Position numbers and translations under genes: made by a program. Below are positions 15,113 to 23,187 of a stretch of DNA of 25,464 nt, one piece after another. Source of the stretch: Alysiella sp. (GTDB taxonomy: Bacteria > Pseudomonadota > Gammaproteobacteria > Burkholderiales > Neisseriaceae); contig NZ_JAUNEC010000024.1 in NCBI RefSeq assembly GCF_030525755.1, forward strand, positions 1 to 25,464, in the 5' to 3' direction. The notes beneath the pieces were generated by a model. That model was not told the origin of the DNA. It searched no databases and saw only the letters and a program-made list of their open reading frames with translations. How positions within the stretch are numbered: position 1 is the stretch's first letter; each line of letters begins with the position of its first letter.

Positions 15113-17185
15113 TTATTCATGATGACTTTTTTTCTCCACCGATGCTGTGGCATGTGTGCTGTCATTTGTGTTTTCAGGCAGCGTATCTTTTTTGGATTTG
15201 CTTTCTTTTTTGGGTGCGTTATCAGCAGGCAGTTGTGTGGGCAATATCAACGATAATGGACGTTCACGCATGATTTGTCCCACGCATTGTAAAATTGCCC
15301 ACCAGCTTTCAATTTTGGTTTCGCGTGAACGCAATGCAACCGATAGGGTAAGTAAAAAGCTGACTGTTAAATTAACCAGTCCAATCAACAAGACAAACAC
15401 CATGCTTTGCCAAAACAGCCAGAATCCACCACCACTGAACGTGAAATAACCGACATTGGCAGAGGAAAATGCCACATGGCGAATATCAAAGGGTAAGCCT
15501 GTGGTGTGTCCAATGAAGCCGCTCATGCCCAATAACATACCGAAACAGAGATTACCCATGATTGAACCATAATTATGGTGCCAATAATCAGCAAGACGTA
15601 AACGCCATTTTTCAGGCAGCATGCGTTTTAAAATCGGGTGATGGAACAATCTTTGACGCATATTTAGGTAGTCGCAGCGATTGTCAAAAAAGCCCGAGAT
15701 GATGCCAGAGCAAAATAACCATACGCCAGCAATCGCGGCATACCACAAAGTTGCGCGTGTTGGGTCAATCGCTTTAATTTGGTACTGCACTTCATCAGCA
15801 GTCAGTAAAGGCATACCTGTGGATAAACGGAAAATCAGCGCAATCATCATGGCAACAAACACTGCCACACCGACATTGCCTGCAACCGCTGCTGCTTGTG
15901 AGCGAAACACATCCACCAACAGTTGTGCCAGCTTCATGTTTACCGCTTTGCCGCTTTCGGTACGCTCCACCAATGCGGCAAAACGTGAAGCGGTCATGGC
16001 AGGTTGTTTGGTGGCAACGGTAAAATGCAAAATGAAAATCAGCGCAAAACCCAAGCCATAATTCAGACCTTCGGCAAAACTGAGCCAAAATTGGTTTTCT
16101 ATCACGCGCCCAAAATGGATTTTTAACAGCGACATCAGGGCAATCAATACGCCACCACCTGCCGCCGAATAGAGCATGCCCATGTATTCTTTTTTGTTGC
16201 GTGTGATGTAGTGTTCGCCATGACTGCTGGTGTTTTGCGTGATGCTGCGCGAGAGCATTTTGATGCTGCGTTTCCATAACCAATACAAGCTGTGTTGTTC
16301 CGCTGCTGCTTTTGCCAATGTGCCTGTGAGTGCCAACATTTTGCGTGGCGAAATGTGTTGGGGCATGAACACCGCCATCAATAAGGTCATGCGGTTTAAA
16401 GTTTGCTCCAAACGTTCCAATAAATGAGCCACACTCAACGATGAACCCGCGCCTGCCCCCGTACCTTTTTTGCGTAAGGTTTCCACTTGACGATGACATT
16501 GATCCATCATGACACCTAGATGCGCCGTGTCAAATTCCTTACCTTGCCAACGAGAAAGTACCCAATAGGACACTTCTCGGTTTAGGGCAACAAAGGGTGA
16601 ATCGCGGTCCAGTAGTTTTTTGTCTAAACGGATTAGATCAGGGTCCAACTCTTCAGCTGCCACCCATACTGAAAGCATTTCTATTGCGTGTAAACCTTCT
16701 TGTAACATATATTGCTGTACTGTTTCACGGTCATGTTCAGGTGTATAACGCATCATCAAATGTAAGAAACGCAACCATGTTTTAGTAGGAATGGCATCAA
16801 TCCATTCCCCATCATTTTCATGGGCAAACAGCTGTGAAAACACATCGCGTAAGTCAGATGGGTCTTTGTAAGCAGGATTAACCGCTTCGTACCAACGTCC
16901 CAATAATTCGCTGGCAAAACCATCACGCGAAAAAATGCCTGCGCTGATGAGCAAAGGATACAAACGTACGCTGCACAACCAACGGCACAACATGATTGCG
17001 GTGCGTTTTGCCAATTCATTATCATCTTGTAAAACATTGAGCAACGCATTTATGCGGATTGCGGCATTTTTGGCTTTACCACGTCGCAACCAGTCAGTTA
17101 GACTTGCAAGTAAAGTAAACGCATCATTGTGTTCTACATAAAAAGCCATTGAAGCGGCAAGATTTTTTTCATTCAAACGTTTCAT
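15113..17185 (-). CDS. Membrane protein of the 'site-specific recombinase' (PF10136-type) family
   Basis: A 690-residue protein of the family annotated in Neisseriaceae as site-specific recombinase (Gcr). The first half (about 1-330) is soluble and helical. The second half has six or seven membrane helices, for example YSAAGGGVLIALMSLL, LGFALIFILHFTVA, VGVAVFVAMMIALIF, YAAIAGVWLFCSGII and FVLLIGLVNLTVSFLL. The last 45 residues are a charged K/S/E/H-rich tail. No tyrosine- or serine-recombinase catalytic motif is visible, so the recombinase name should not be trusted. The start ATG has GGGA about five bases upstream. It lies downstream of mltG on the same strand, about 95 bases away with a DUS between. 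The true role is unknown. Confidence 0.8.
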   Translation of the reverse strand: MKRLNEKNLAASMAFYVEHNDAFTLLASLTDWLRRGKAKNAAIRINALLNVLQDDNELAKRTAIMLCRWLCSVRLYPLLISAGIFSRDGFASELLGRWYEAVNPAYKDPSDLRDVFSQLFAHENDGEWIDAIPTKTWLRFLHLMMRYTPEHDRETVQQYMLQEGLHAIEMLSVWVAAEELDPDLIRLDKKLLDRDSPFVALNREVSYWVLSRWQGKEFDTAHLGVMMDQCHRQVETLRKKGTGAGAGSSLSVAHLLERLEQTLNRMTLLMAVFMPQHISPRKMLALTGTLAKAAAEQHSLYWLWKRSIKMLSRSITQNTSSHGEHYITRNKKEYMGMLYSAAGGGVLIALMSLLKIHFGRVIENQFWLSFAEGLNYGLGFALIFILHFTVATKQPAMTASRFAALVERTESGKAVNMKLAQLLVDVFRSQAAAVAGNVGVAVFVAMMIALIFRLSTGMPLLTADEVQYQIKAIDPTRATLWYAAIAGVWLFCSGIISGFFDNRCDYLNMRQRLFHHPILKRMLPEKWRLRLADYWHHNYGSIMGNLCFGMLLGMSGFIGHTTGLPFDIRHVAFSSANVGYFTFSGGGFWLFWQSMVFVLLIGLVNLTVSFLLTLSVALRSRETKIESWWAILQCVGQIMRERPLSLILPTQLPADNAPKKESKSKKDTLPENTNDSTHATASVEKKSHHE

Positions 17186-17280
17186 ACTGTCCCAATTTTC
17201 CTGATTTTTTCAGGTAGCCTTTGTGTTTTAATGAGGCTGCCTGAAACATCATACCACATTGTTTGTACCAAGCATTTGCC

Positions 17281-18294
17281 TTACTTTTTCAAGATGTATT
17301 TGCGTACTGCTGCATTGTGTTCGTCCAAAGTATGACTGAACTGGCTTTTGCCTGTACCGTCCATGCGCGATACAAAATACAAATACTGGCTGTCGGATGG
17401 GGCGGCTGCCGCAGCCAAAGCGGCACGACTGGGCAAGGCAATCGGCGTAGGCGGCAAACCGTGCCGTGTATAAGTGTTGTAGGGTGTATCGCGTTGCAAA
17501 TCAGCACGGCGAATTTTGCCTTTGTACGCGTTGCCCATACCATAAATGACTGTTGGGTCGGTTTGTAAACGCATCTTGATGGCAAGCCGATTGCGGAACA
17601 CTGCTGCCACATCACGGCGGTCTTCCTCATGTGCCGTTTCCTTTTCAATCAAACTTGCCATAATCAGTAACTCATAAGGCGTTGTGTAGGGCAAATTGGT
17701 TTGTCTGTCTTCCCAAGCTGCATTCAATTCACGCTGCATGGCATTGTAGGCTGCCTGAAAAATCTGTAAATCGCTGCTTTCGGCATCAATTTCATAACTG
17801 TCTGGGAAAAACAGACCTTCGGCGTGTTCGGCAAGTGGGTTGGTGGCAACTTTTTTCAACAATTCGGCATCAGACATTGCACGTGTATCATGGCGTATGC
17901 CTTCGGTTTGGTTGACCACGCGGCGCATTTGAGTAAAATTCATGCCTTCAATGATTTGCACCCGAATGGTATCGGGATTGTTTTGGCGCAAACGTTGAAC
18001 CATTTGCCAAGTAGAAACCCGAGCAGGAAAAAGGTAGCTGCCACTGCGTAAACGGTCATGTACGCCTACGGCATAAGCTGCTGATACCAATACCCAACGG
18101 TTGAAAATCTGGTTTTCTTGTGCTAACTGGTGGCTCACAGCAGAAATGCCTTGTCCTTTTTTTACGCTTAAACGATAAGGCTCACCGTTGTTTTTGGGTA
18201 TAAACAATAGCCCAGCATAAACGACAGTACAGAGAAAAACCAAGCAGATAAACGATAAAATCAAACGATTTCGGTGGGTGTTTTTCATCATCAT
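17281..18294 (-). CDS. mltG: Endolytic peptidoglycan transglycosylase MltG
   Basis: A 337-residue inner-membrane enzyme (YceG family) that cuts nascent glycan strands and sets their length. There is one N-terminal membrane anchor (about residues 10-31, ILSFICLVFLCTVVYAGLLF). A LysM-like part follows (VKKGQGISAVSHQL), then the catalytic domain with the proposed catalytic glutamate E217 in IMASLIEKET, close to E218 of E. coli. DPTVIYGMG and GLPPTPIALPS near the C-terminus are family hallmarks. Three consecutive ATG codons (18286-18294) and an upstream GTG (18300) are possible starts; none has a good ribosome site, and I took the first ATG. The usual neighbour tmk is not present in the window. 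Confidence 0.93.
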   Translation of the reverse strand: MMMKNTHRNRLILSFICLVFLCTVVYAGLLFIPKNNGEPYRLSVKKGQGISAVSHQLAQENQIFNRWVLVSAAYAVGVHDRLRSGSYLFPARVSTWQMVQRLRQNNPDTIRVQIIEGMNFTQMRRVVNQTEGIRHDTRAMSDAELLKKVATNPLAEHAEGLFFPDSYEIDAESSDLQIFQAAYNAMQRELNAAWEDRQTNLPYTTPYELLIMASLIEKETAHEEDRRDVAAVFRNRLAIKMRLQTDPTVIYGMGNAYKGKIRRADLQRDTPYNTYTRHGLPPTPIALPSRAALAAAAAPSDSQYLYFVSRMDGTGKSQFSHTLDEHNAAVRKYILKK

Positions 18295-18589
18295 CGGCAC
18301 ATACAGAAAACCAACAGTATAAAGTAAACCGTGATTTTAGGGCGCAAAGATTGCACCACATTATCAACAGCATACGAATACTGGGAACCCAAAGAAAAAG
18401 TGTATAATGCGCGTTTTCATTACGCAGACTTTTTATGTGCTTGTTTCAAATCAGAATGGAGCAGGGCGGCAATGAATGTTGTATCACGACTGATGATGCG
18501 GTATTTCAGATTGGGAACGACCATACATTAAAGGCTGCCTGAAACATTCAGGCAGCCCATTATTCAACATCACCACAAAGGAAAAATTC
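18295..18589 (+). other. Upstream region of the DUF3817 gene with a promoter-like box, short ORFs and a DUS hairpin
   Basis: A perfect TATAAT (18403-18408) with a poor -35 region suggests a plus-strand transcript from about 18415. Downstream are two overlapping short reading frames: 18435-18542 (35 residues, ending in KAA-stop within a DUS) and 18472-18531 (MNVVSRLMMRYFRLGTTIH), the latter with GGAG ten bases upstream. Next comes an opposed-DUS hairpin, GGCTGCCTGAA (18533-18543) with TTCAGGCAGCC (18547-18557). The region may be a leader or a small RNA; none of it is proven to be coding. Confidence 0.4.
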
Positions 18590-18889
18590 ATGAATACGCA
18601 AACTTTGCGTTTGGTTGGTTTTTTGGAAGGCATTTCATTTCTGTTTTTACTGGGCATTGCCATGCCCATGAAATATTTGTTCAATAATCCCATACTTGTG
18701 CCGTATGCAGGTTTGGCACACGGTTTTTTATTTTTGGCATTTTTGGTGGTGTTACTTGCTGTATGCCACAAAAAAAGCTGGTCCATTATGTGGTTTTTAG
18801 TGGGATTATTGGCAGCAGTTTTGCCCTTTGGCACATTCGTGTTTGACTGGCGTGTGAAAAAAATGGAAGCGCAACAAGAGGCGCAATAA
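18590..18889 (+). CDS. DUF3817 family membrane protein
   Basis: A 99-residue protein of the DUF3817 family, whose function is unknown. The family pattern is visible: LRLVGFLEGISFLFLLGIAMP at the N-terminus, MPMKYLF, and GLAHGFLFLAFL. Three hydrophobic helices (about residues 8-25, 41-61 and 67-88) and a charged C-terminal tail indicate an inner-membrane protein. The start ATG has AAAGGAA seven bases upstream. It is followed by an opposed-DUS terminator shared with the convergent DUF4124 gene. The upstream region has a TATAAT box and a leader-like segment. Confidence 0.85.
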   Translation: MNTQTLRLVGFLEGISFLFLLGIAMPMKYLFNNPILVPYAGLAHGFLFLAFLVVLLAVCHKKSWSIMWFLVGLLAAVLPFGTFVFDWRVKKMEAQQEAQ

Positions 18890-18948
18890 TCAATAGTTTA
18901 AGTCCAGTCTTGCATTTGGGTGTTTCAATAATTGTTCAAACGACTATA

Positions 18949-18979
18949 AAAGGCTGCCTGAAACTTTCAGGCAGCCTTT
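18949..18979. terminator. Bidirectional opposed-DUS terminator
   Basis: AAAGGCTGCCTGAAA (18949-18963) and TTTCAGGCAGCCTTT (18965-18979) are perfectly complementary, and both contain an exact DUS. The stem is flanked by T-rich bases mainly on the minus side (TTTTAT). It separates the convergent DUF3817 and DUF4124 genes. Confidence 0.7.
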
Positions 18980-18991
18980 GCGTTGGCATCA

Positions 18992-19414
18992 TCAATTACA
19001 GAATTTGGCAATATCCGCATTGTATTTGGGAATCAAATCGGCTTTATTTCGCGCATTGGTTTTATTGACCATATCCAAATTCATTTGTGCAGTTTTACAG
19101 TTATCCGCTTTGGTTTCTGCGGCCAATTTGGCTGCTGCTTCTTCGCGGCGTTGGTTTTCTGCGATGATTTGTTCATTTAAAGCCGCTTGTGCTTCAACCA
19201 CATTGGTAGGGGCAGCAGGTTTAGCAGGTTCAGGTGGTGTAACCGAACCTGTGCGTACATTGATGACATTGGAGCGACCCATTTGCATATTATTGGGTGT
19301 ATCCGAATAGGCATTGCTGCCTTTATCGGTTTTCCAGTTAAAAACCTGCACATCGGCAGCAAACGATGCAACTGATACAGCAGACAAAACCGCAACAAAA
19401 ATCATTTTTTTCAT
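18992..19414 (-). CDS. DUF4124 domain-containing secreted protein
   Basis: A 140-residue protein. Residues 1-20 (MKKMIFVAVLSAVSVASFAA) are a signal peptide, so it is periplasmic. The start of the mature protein, VQVFNWKTDKGSNAYSDTPN, matches the DUF4124 pattern (a short beta region of type V-Y-x-W-x-D-x-x-G-x-x-x-Y-S-D-x-P). After a proline-rich linker (PPEPAKPAAPT) a helical, alanine- and glutamate-rich segment likely forms a coiled coil, and the protein ends with two cysteines (DNCKTAQ and AKFCN) that could form a disulfide. AAGGAA lies about six bases before the ATG. Function is unknown. It stands alone between a terminator and the divergent guaB promoter region. Confidence 0.85.
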   Translation of the reverse strand: MKKMIFVAVLSAVSVASFAADVQVFNWKTDKGSNAYSDTPNNMQMGRSNVINVRTGSVTPPEPAKPAAPTNVVEAQAALNEQIIAENQRREEAAAKLAAETKADNCKTAQMNLDMVNKTNARNKADLIPKYNADIAKFCN

Positions 19415-19539
19415 GGTATTTCCTTCTCATGATGAAAAGCCGTTAAATAAAATTTGACAAGGATTGTACCGTTTTTGCTGACTGCTGTCATGATTTTGCC
19501 GAAAAACCACTTTCAGGCTGCCTGAAAACGCACAAATTA

Positions 19540-19548
19540 TGGTACAAT
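19540..19548 (+). promoter_or_regulatory. Extended -10 promoter of guaB
   Basis: TG-G-TACAAT (19540-19548) is an extended -10 box about 50 bases before the guaB start. No good -35 box is visible; a DUS (19515-19526) occupies that region. Confidence 0.5.
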
Positions 19549-19600
19549 GCGTTGCATTTAACCAAAATTTTCCAACCGTAACATTAAGGTAAAATGCACC

Positions 19601-21067
19601 ATGCGTATCGTAGAAAAAGCCTACACTTTTGACGATGTTTTACTCGTTCCCGCCCACTCTACCATTCTCCCGCGCGATGTCTCGCTCAAAACCCCATTAA
19701 CCAAAAAAATCACTTTAAATTTGCCCTTGCTCTCTGCCGCAATGGACACCGTTACCGAAGCGCGTTTGGCGATTTCCATGGCGCAAGAAGGCGGCATCGG
19801 CATCATTCACAAAAACATGACCCCCGAACAGCAAGCCGAAACCGTGCGTAAAGTCAAACGCCACGAAAGCGGCATTGTGAAAGACCCCGTTACCGTATCC
19901 CCCCATATTTTGATTGGCGATTTGCTGGCTGAACGCGCCCAACGCAAACGCAAAATGTCGGGTTTGCCCGTGGTGGAAAACGGCAAAGTGGTGGGCATTG
20001 TTACCACACGCGATTTGCGTTTTGAAACGCGCTTGGATTTGCCCGTGTCGGCAATCATGACACCGCGCGACAAATTGGTTTCCGTACCCGTTGGCACGTC
20101 CATTGAAGAAGCGCGTGAAGTGATGCACCAACACAAAATTGAGCGCGTTTTGGTGTTGAACGAGCAAGACGAATTGCGCGGATTGATTACGGTAAAAGAC
20201 ATCATCAAAACCACCGAATTTCCCAATGCCAATAAAGACCACGAAGGACGTTTGCGCGTGGGCGCGGCAGTTGGCACGGGCGCGGATACCGAAGAGCGTG
20301 TTCGCGCCCTTGTTGCGGCTGGCGTGGACGTGATTGTGGTGGACACGGCACACGGACACAGCCAAGGCGTGATTGACCGCGTAAAATGGGTTAAACAAAA
20401 CTTTCCTGATGTGCAAGTGATAGGCGGCAACATTGCCACCGCCGCCGCCGCGCGTGATTTGGTGGCGGCTGGCGCAGACGCGGTAAAAGTGGGCATTGGA
20501 CCAGGTTCCATTTGCACCACGCGCATTGTGGCGGGCGTGGGCGTACCGCAATTAACTGCCGTTTCCAATGTTGCCGAAGCGGTAAAAGGCACAGGCGTTT
20601 CGGTGATTGCAGACGGTGGCATTCGTTTTTCAGGCGACATTGCCAAGGCGTTGGCGGCTGGGGCGCATTGCGTGATGTTGGGCGGCATGTTTGCTGGCAC
20701 AGACGAAGCACCAGGGGAAATTGAATTGTATCAAGGACGTGCGTATAAATCGTATCGTGGCATGGGTTCGTTAGGCGCGATGAGTCAAGGTTCCAACGAC
20801 CGCTATTTCCAAGACAAACAGGAAAGCACCGACAAATACGTCCCAGAAGGCATTGAAGGGCGCGTGCCGCACAAGGGCCCGATTGTGAACATCATTCATC
20901 AGTTGGTGGGCGGTTTGCGTTCCAGCATGGGCTATTTGGGTTGCGCCAACATCGCGGAAATGCACGAAAAAGCGGAATTTGTGGAAATCACATCGGCAGG
21001 CATGAGCGAATCGCACGTTCACGATGTGCAGATTACGAAAGAGGCTCCGAATTATCAGCGTGGGTGA
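19601..21067 (+). CDS. guaB: Inosine-5'-monophosphate dehydrogenase
   Basis: A 488-residue cytosolic enzyme that oxidises IMP to XMP with NAD, the committed step to guanine nucleotides. The N-terminus has FDDVLLVPAHSTILPRDV; a pair of CBS domains lies at about residues 93-205 (PHILIGDLLAE to TVKDIIKTTEF). The catalytic loop GPGSICTTRIVAGVG holds C305, the same position as in E. coli. The flap and phosphate sites GGMFAGTDEAPGE and SYRGMGSLGAM follow. Length is standard. Its base composition is clearly GC-richer than the neighbouring restriction-modification genes. It is a single gene ended by a DUS hairpin. Confidence 0.98.
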   Translation: MRIVEKAYTFDDVLLVPAHSTILPRDVSLKTPLTKKITLNLPLLSAAMDTVTEARLAISMAQEGGIGIIHKNMTPEQQAETVRKVKRHESGIVKDPVTVSPHILIGDLLAERAQRKRKMSGLPVVENGKVVGIVTTRDLRFETRLDLPVSAIMTPRDKLVSVPVGTSIEEAREVMHQHKIERVLVLNEQDELRGLITVKDIIKTTEFPNANKDHEGRLRVGAAVGTGADTEERVRALVAAGVDVIVVDTAHGHSQGVIDRVKWVKQNFPDVQVIGGNIATAAAARDLVAAGADAVKVGIGPGSICTTRIVAGVGVPQLTAVSNVAEAVKGTGVSVIADGGIRFSGDIAKALAAGAHCVMLGGMFAGTDEAPGEIELYQGRAYKSYRGMGSLGAMSQGSNDRYFQDKQESTDKYVPEGIEGRVPHKGPIVNIIHQLVGGLRSSMGYLGCANIAEMHEKAEFVEITSAGMSESHVHDVQITKEAPNYQRG

Positions 21068-21090
21068 TTTGGGGTTTGATGGGTAAATGA

Positions 21091-21146
21091 AATTCAGGCT
21101 GCCTGAAAAGTCCTAGCGGACGGCAATTTAGGCAGCCTGAATTTTT
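21091..21146 (+). terminator. guaB terminator from opposed DUS with nested hairpin
   Basis: AATTCAGGCTGCCT (21091-21104) pairs with AGGCAGCCTGAATT (21130-21143), followed by TTT. The 25-base loop contains a further small hairpin, GTCC-TAGC-GGAC (about 21110-21121). Confidence 0.7.
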
Positions 21147-21223
21147 GTAGGGTGCGCCGTGCGCACCGAATTTTCCGCAAAATTAGAATATTGTGGTTAA
21201 TTGGTGCGCATGGCGCACCCTAC
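21147..21223. repeat. REP/MITE-like paired hairpin element
   Basis: Two 21-base arms (21147-21167 and 21203-21223) are inverted repeats with one mismatch. Each arm is itself a hairpin: GGTGCGC-CGT-GCGCACC and GGTGCGC-ATG-GCGCACC. The outer ends are GTAG and CTAC. The 35-base spacer is AT-rich. The right end contains the stop codon of the methyltransferase gene. Similar GTAGGGTGCG elements are common intergenic repeats in Neisseriaceae (established knowledge). Confidence 0.8.
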
Positions 21224-22404
21224 GCAACTAAATTTGATTGAATTGGTGTAATAGGCACAATCATCTCAAAATTATCAGCTTGGATTTGTTCAAAATAATT
21301 TTTTATCATCAATCCCAAAGCTTTGGCTAATAAAGGCGGTACTGCATTGCCAATTTGTTGAAATTGCGATAAATTTTTTTCCCAAGACATGGTGGTTCGT
21401 TTGCCTTTAAAAATATAATTATCAGGAAAAGATTGTAATCTTGCCCCTTCTCGTGCCGTAAAGTTGCGGTGTAAATAAGGGTGGATAAAATTACTCTGAA
21501 AACTAGCTGGTAAAGTTGGTGCAGGTTTATCAGGGTGGGGACGCATATTATTTTGTGAATACACTTTACCACTGATTTTATCGGCATCGCCTCGTTTGCG
21601 TTGCATATGTTCTTCTGGCACATCTGCCAAAGATTGTCCCCAGTGAATACATTTGAATCGTTCAATCAAACGCTGGGTATGACGCATAGAAATGTGATTG
21701 TATAAAGCAGAACTGTCTTGCCGACACCATGTTTGGTAATCATTTTGCGGTGTATTCAAATAAGCCACATCATCTTTTCCTTGCCCTGCTTCAATTTGTG
21801 GTAAATCAGAAATCGCTTGCCATAATGTAATCGGTTTATCTGCCGTGATTTTTTTAGGCTGTAAATAAGCAGGTGCAAAAGGGTAATCTTGGCGGATACC
21901 GACAAAGAAAACGCGGTTTCTGGCTTGTGGTACACCATATTCTGCTGCATTCAGTTGCAAAATGTGTGTATTGTAGCCGTGTGATGCTGCCACTTGTACA
22001 ATCACATCTTTAACCCATTCGCCATTTTTATTTTTTGCAGACAAAATGCCCATGACATTTTCCATGACAAAAAAGGCAGGCTGAAAATCTTGCACAAAAC
22101 GCATATAGTCCATAAATAAACTGTTGCGTGGGTCTTTGGGGTCGCGGTTACCTGAAAGAGAAAATCCTTGGCAGGGTGGCCCACCAATAATGCCAGCAAT
22201 CTCATTTTGTGGAAATTGTTGTTTTGGATTGATAATTTCTGTAATATCGCCTACATGAACCAAAGTATTTTGATGATTAAATTGGTAGGTTTCTGCTGCC
22301 CAGTCGTCTTTTTCTACTGCTAAAACTGAATGGAAACCCGCCATTTTAAACCCCAAACTCATACCACCGCAGCCTGCAAATAAATCAATGATTTGATGAT
22401 TCAT
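21220..22404 (-). CDS. DNA (cytosine-5)-methyltransferase of a type II restriction-modification system
   Basis: A 394-residue cytosine-C5 methyltransferase that should protect the host from the nuclease encoded just upstream. Motif I is DLFAGCGGMSLGF (7-19); motif IV GGPPCQGFS contains catalytic C78; motif VI is ENV (115-117); motif VIII is QARNRVFFVGI (160-170). The variable target-recognition region spans about 171-317, including KPAPTLPASFQ. Motif IX is REGARLQSFPDNY (318-330) and motif X is QIGNAVPPLLA (350-360). All motifs are intact, so it should be active; the target sequence cannot be read from it. Its start overlaps the nuclease stop (ATGA), so the two are co-translated. The stop lies inside a REP-like element. 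AT-rich and without DUS, suggesting horizontal gain. Confidence 0.95.
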   Translation of the reverse strand: MNHQIIDLFAGCGGMSLGFKMAGFHSVLAVEKDDWAAETYQFNHQNTLVHVGDITEIINPKQQFPQNEIAGIIGGPPCQGFSLSGNRDPKDPRNSLFMDYMRFVQDFQPAFFVMENVMGILSAKNKNGEWVKDVIVQVAASHGYNTHILQLNAAEYGVPQARNRVFFVGIRQDYPFAPAYLQPKKITADKPITLWQAISDLPQIEAGQGKDDVAYLNTPQNDYQTWCRQDSSALYNHISMRHTQRLIERFKCIHWGQSLADVPEEHMQRKRGDADKISGKVYSQNNMRPHPDKPAPTLPASFQSNFIHPYLHRNFTAREGARLQSFPDNYIFKGKRTTMSWEKNLSQFQQIGNAVPPLLAKALGLMIKNYFEQIQADNFEMIVPITPIQSNLVA

Positions 22405-23126
22405 TTTTTAAACTTCTTCAAAGTGCCACATAAATGGACAACGGCATTTTGTAAGGCAGCAGTTTCCAATGGTTTAAAAAACTCTACTTTGTTGATAGGT
22501 TTATTTACATCACGTTCTCCCTTGATAAATGTAAGAATATTCAAATCCACATTATCAAAGTAAGACATAATAGAATGTGTTGATTTACTACCTAAACTAA
22601 TTGATTTGAGTTCAGCATAATCACCACCAAGTTGTGATTCCAGTTGAAATAAATAGCAGTCCAAATCAGGATACAATGTTTTCAAAAACATAAAATCAAC
22701 CATAATGCGTTTTATCATGGCATTCTCGGTATAGGCTTTACACTCAACACCTGCAACAAATTGCTTATCAATAAAAATATGTTTATCTACTGAAAGTTTG
22801 TAGACATAATCTTTGATATTATTTTGAATATGATTTTTTACAACATCAGGTAAATGCTTGAGATATTCTGGTTGAATGGGAATAGGAATTTTCTTGGAAT
22901 TGATTTCTAAACGAGAAGAATCTTGTTTTAATTCATGAATCCAAGCAGTTTCAATCAATTTTTGAGTAATGAATTCTTGTAACTTGCCTTTGGTTGCACG
23001 AATAACGCCGCCATAAGCTCTAGATTTGTCTTCATCTTGTTCTATGGCATTGTCTTCCATAACTTCCATGACAATATTGTAATGAGTGATAATCTGCTTA
23101 ATAGCTTGTTGGGTTTCTGGACGCAT
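22401..23126 (-). CDS. Probable type II restriction endonuclease (unrecognised family)
   Basis: A 241-residue protein I do not recognise by sequence. It is called a restriction enzyme because it sits directly before, and overlaps by ATGA, a complete C5 methyltransferase gene. The protein has a plausible PD-(D/E)xK-type core: D114 or D120 followed by E128-C-K130 in VAGVECKAYTEN, then a helix (MIKRIMVDFMFLKTLYP). No N-terminal helix-turn-helix or helicase domain is seen. The start is ATG 23126 with GAGGT eight bases upstream; an in-frame TTG nine codons earlier is unlikely. The gene is strikingly AT-rich (18 of 60 bases G+C in 22741-22800) and has no DUS. The cleavage site is unknown. Confidence 0.7.
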   Translation of the reverse strand: MRPETQQAIKQIITHYNIVMEVMEDNAIEQDEDKSRAYGGVIRATKGKLQEFITQKLIETAWIHELKQDSSRLEINSKKIPIPIQPEYLKHLPDVVKNHIQNNIKDYVYKLSVDKHIFIDKQFVAGVECKAYTENAMIKRIMVDFMFLKTLYPDLDCYLFQLESQLGGDYAELKSISLGSKSTHSIMSYFDNVDLNILTFIKGERDVNKPINKVEFFKPLETAALQNAVVHLCGTLKKFKK

Positions 23127-23155
23127 GATGTGATACCTCAATGATAAAATCAATA

Positions 23156-23184
23156 ATTATAACGACAATAAAGCATTTGGACAA
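23156..23184 (-). promoter_or_regulatory. Promoter of the restriction-modification operon
   Basis: On the minus strand TTGTCC (23179-23184) and TATAAT (23156-23161) are separated by exactly 17 bases, a near-consensus promoter about 30 bases before the nuclease start. Its -35 box lies three bases from the ogt start codon at 23188, so it occupies the ogt leader. Confidence 0.75.
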
Positions 23185-23187
23185 AAC

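Noticed and set aside
15113..17185. Mobile-element or integrase call for the 'recombinase' gene
   Set aside because: No catalytic motif, no terminal repeats, no target-site duplication; chromosomal membrane protein instead.
18533..18979. CRISPR-like repeats from multiple GGCTGCCTGAA copies
   Set aside because: Copies are irregularly spaced and oriented, are found throughout the window, and match the DUS; no cas genes.
19715..20700. Long minus-strand frames inside guaB
   Set aside because: Shadows caused by the GC-rich codon use of guaB; the plus-strand protein is unmistakable.
21147..21223. Insertion sequence at the guaB/methyltransferase junction
   Set aside because: The inverted repeats enclose only 35 bases and no transposase; fits a REP/MITE-like element.
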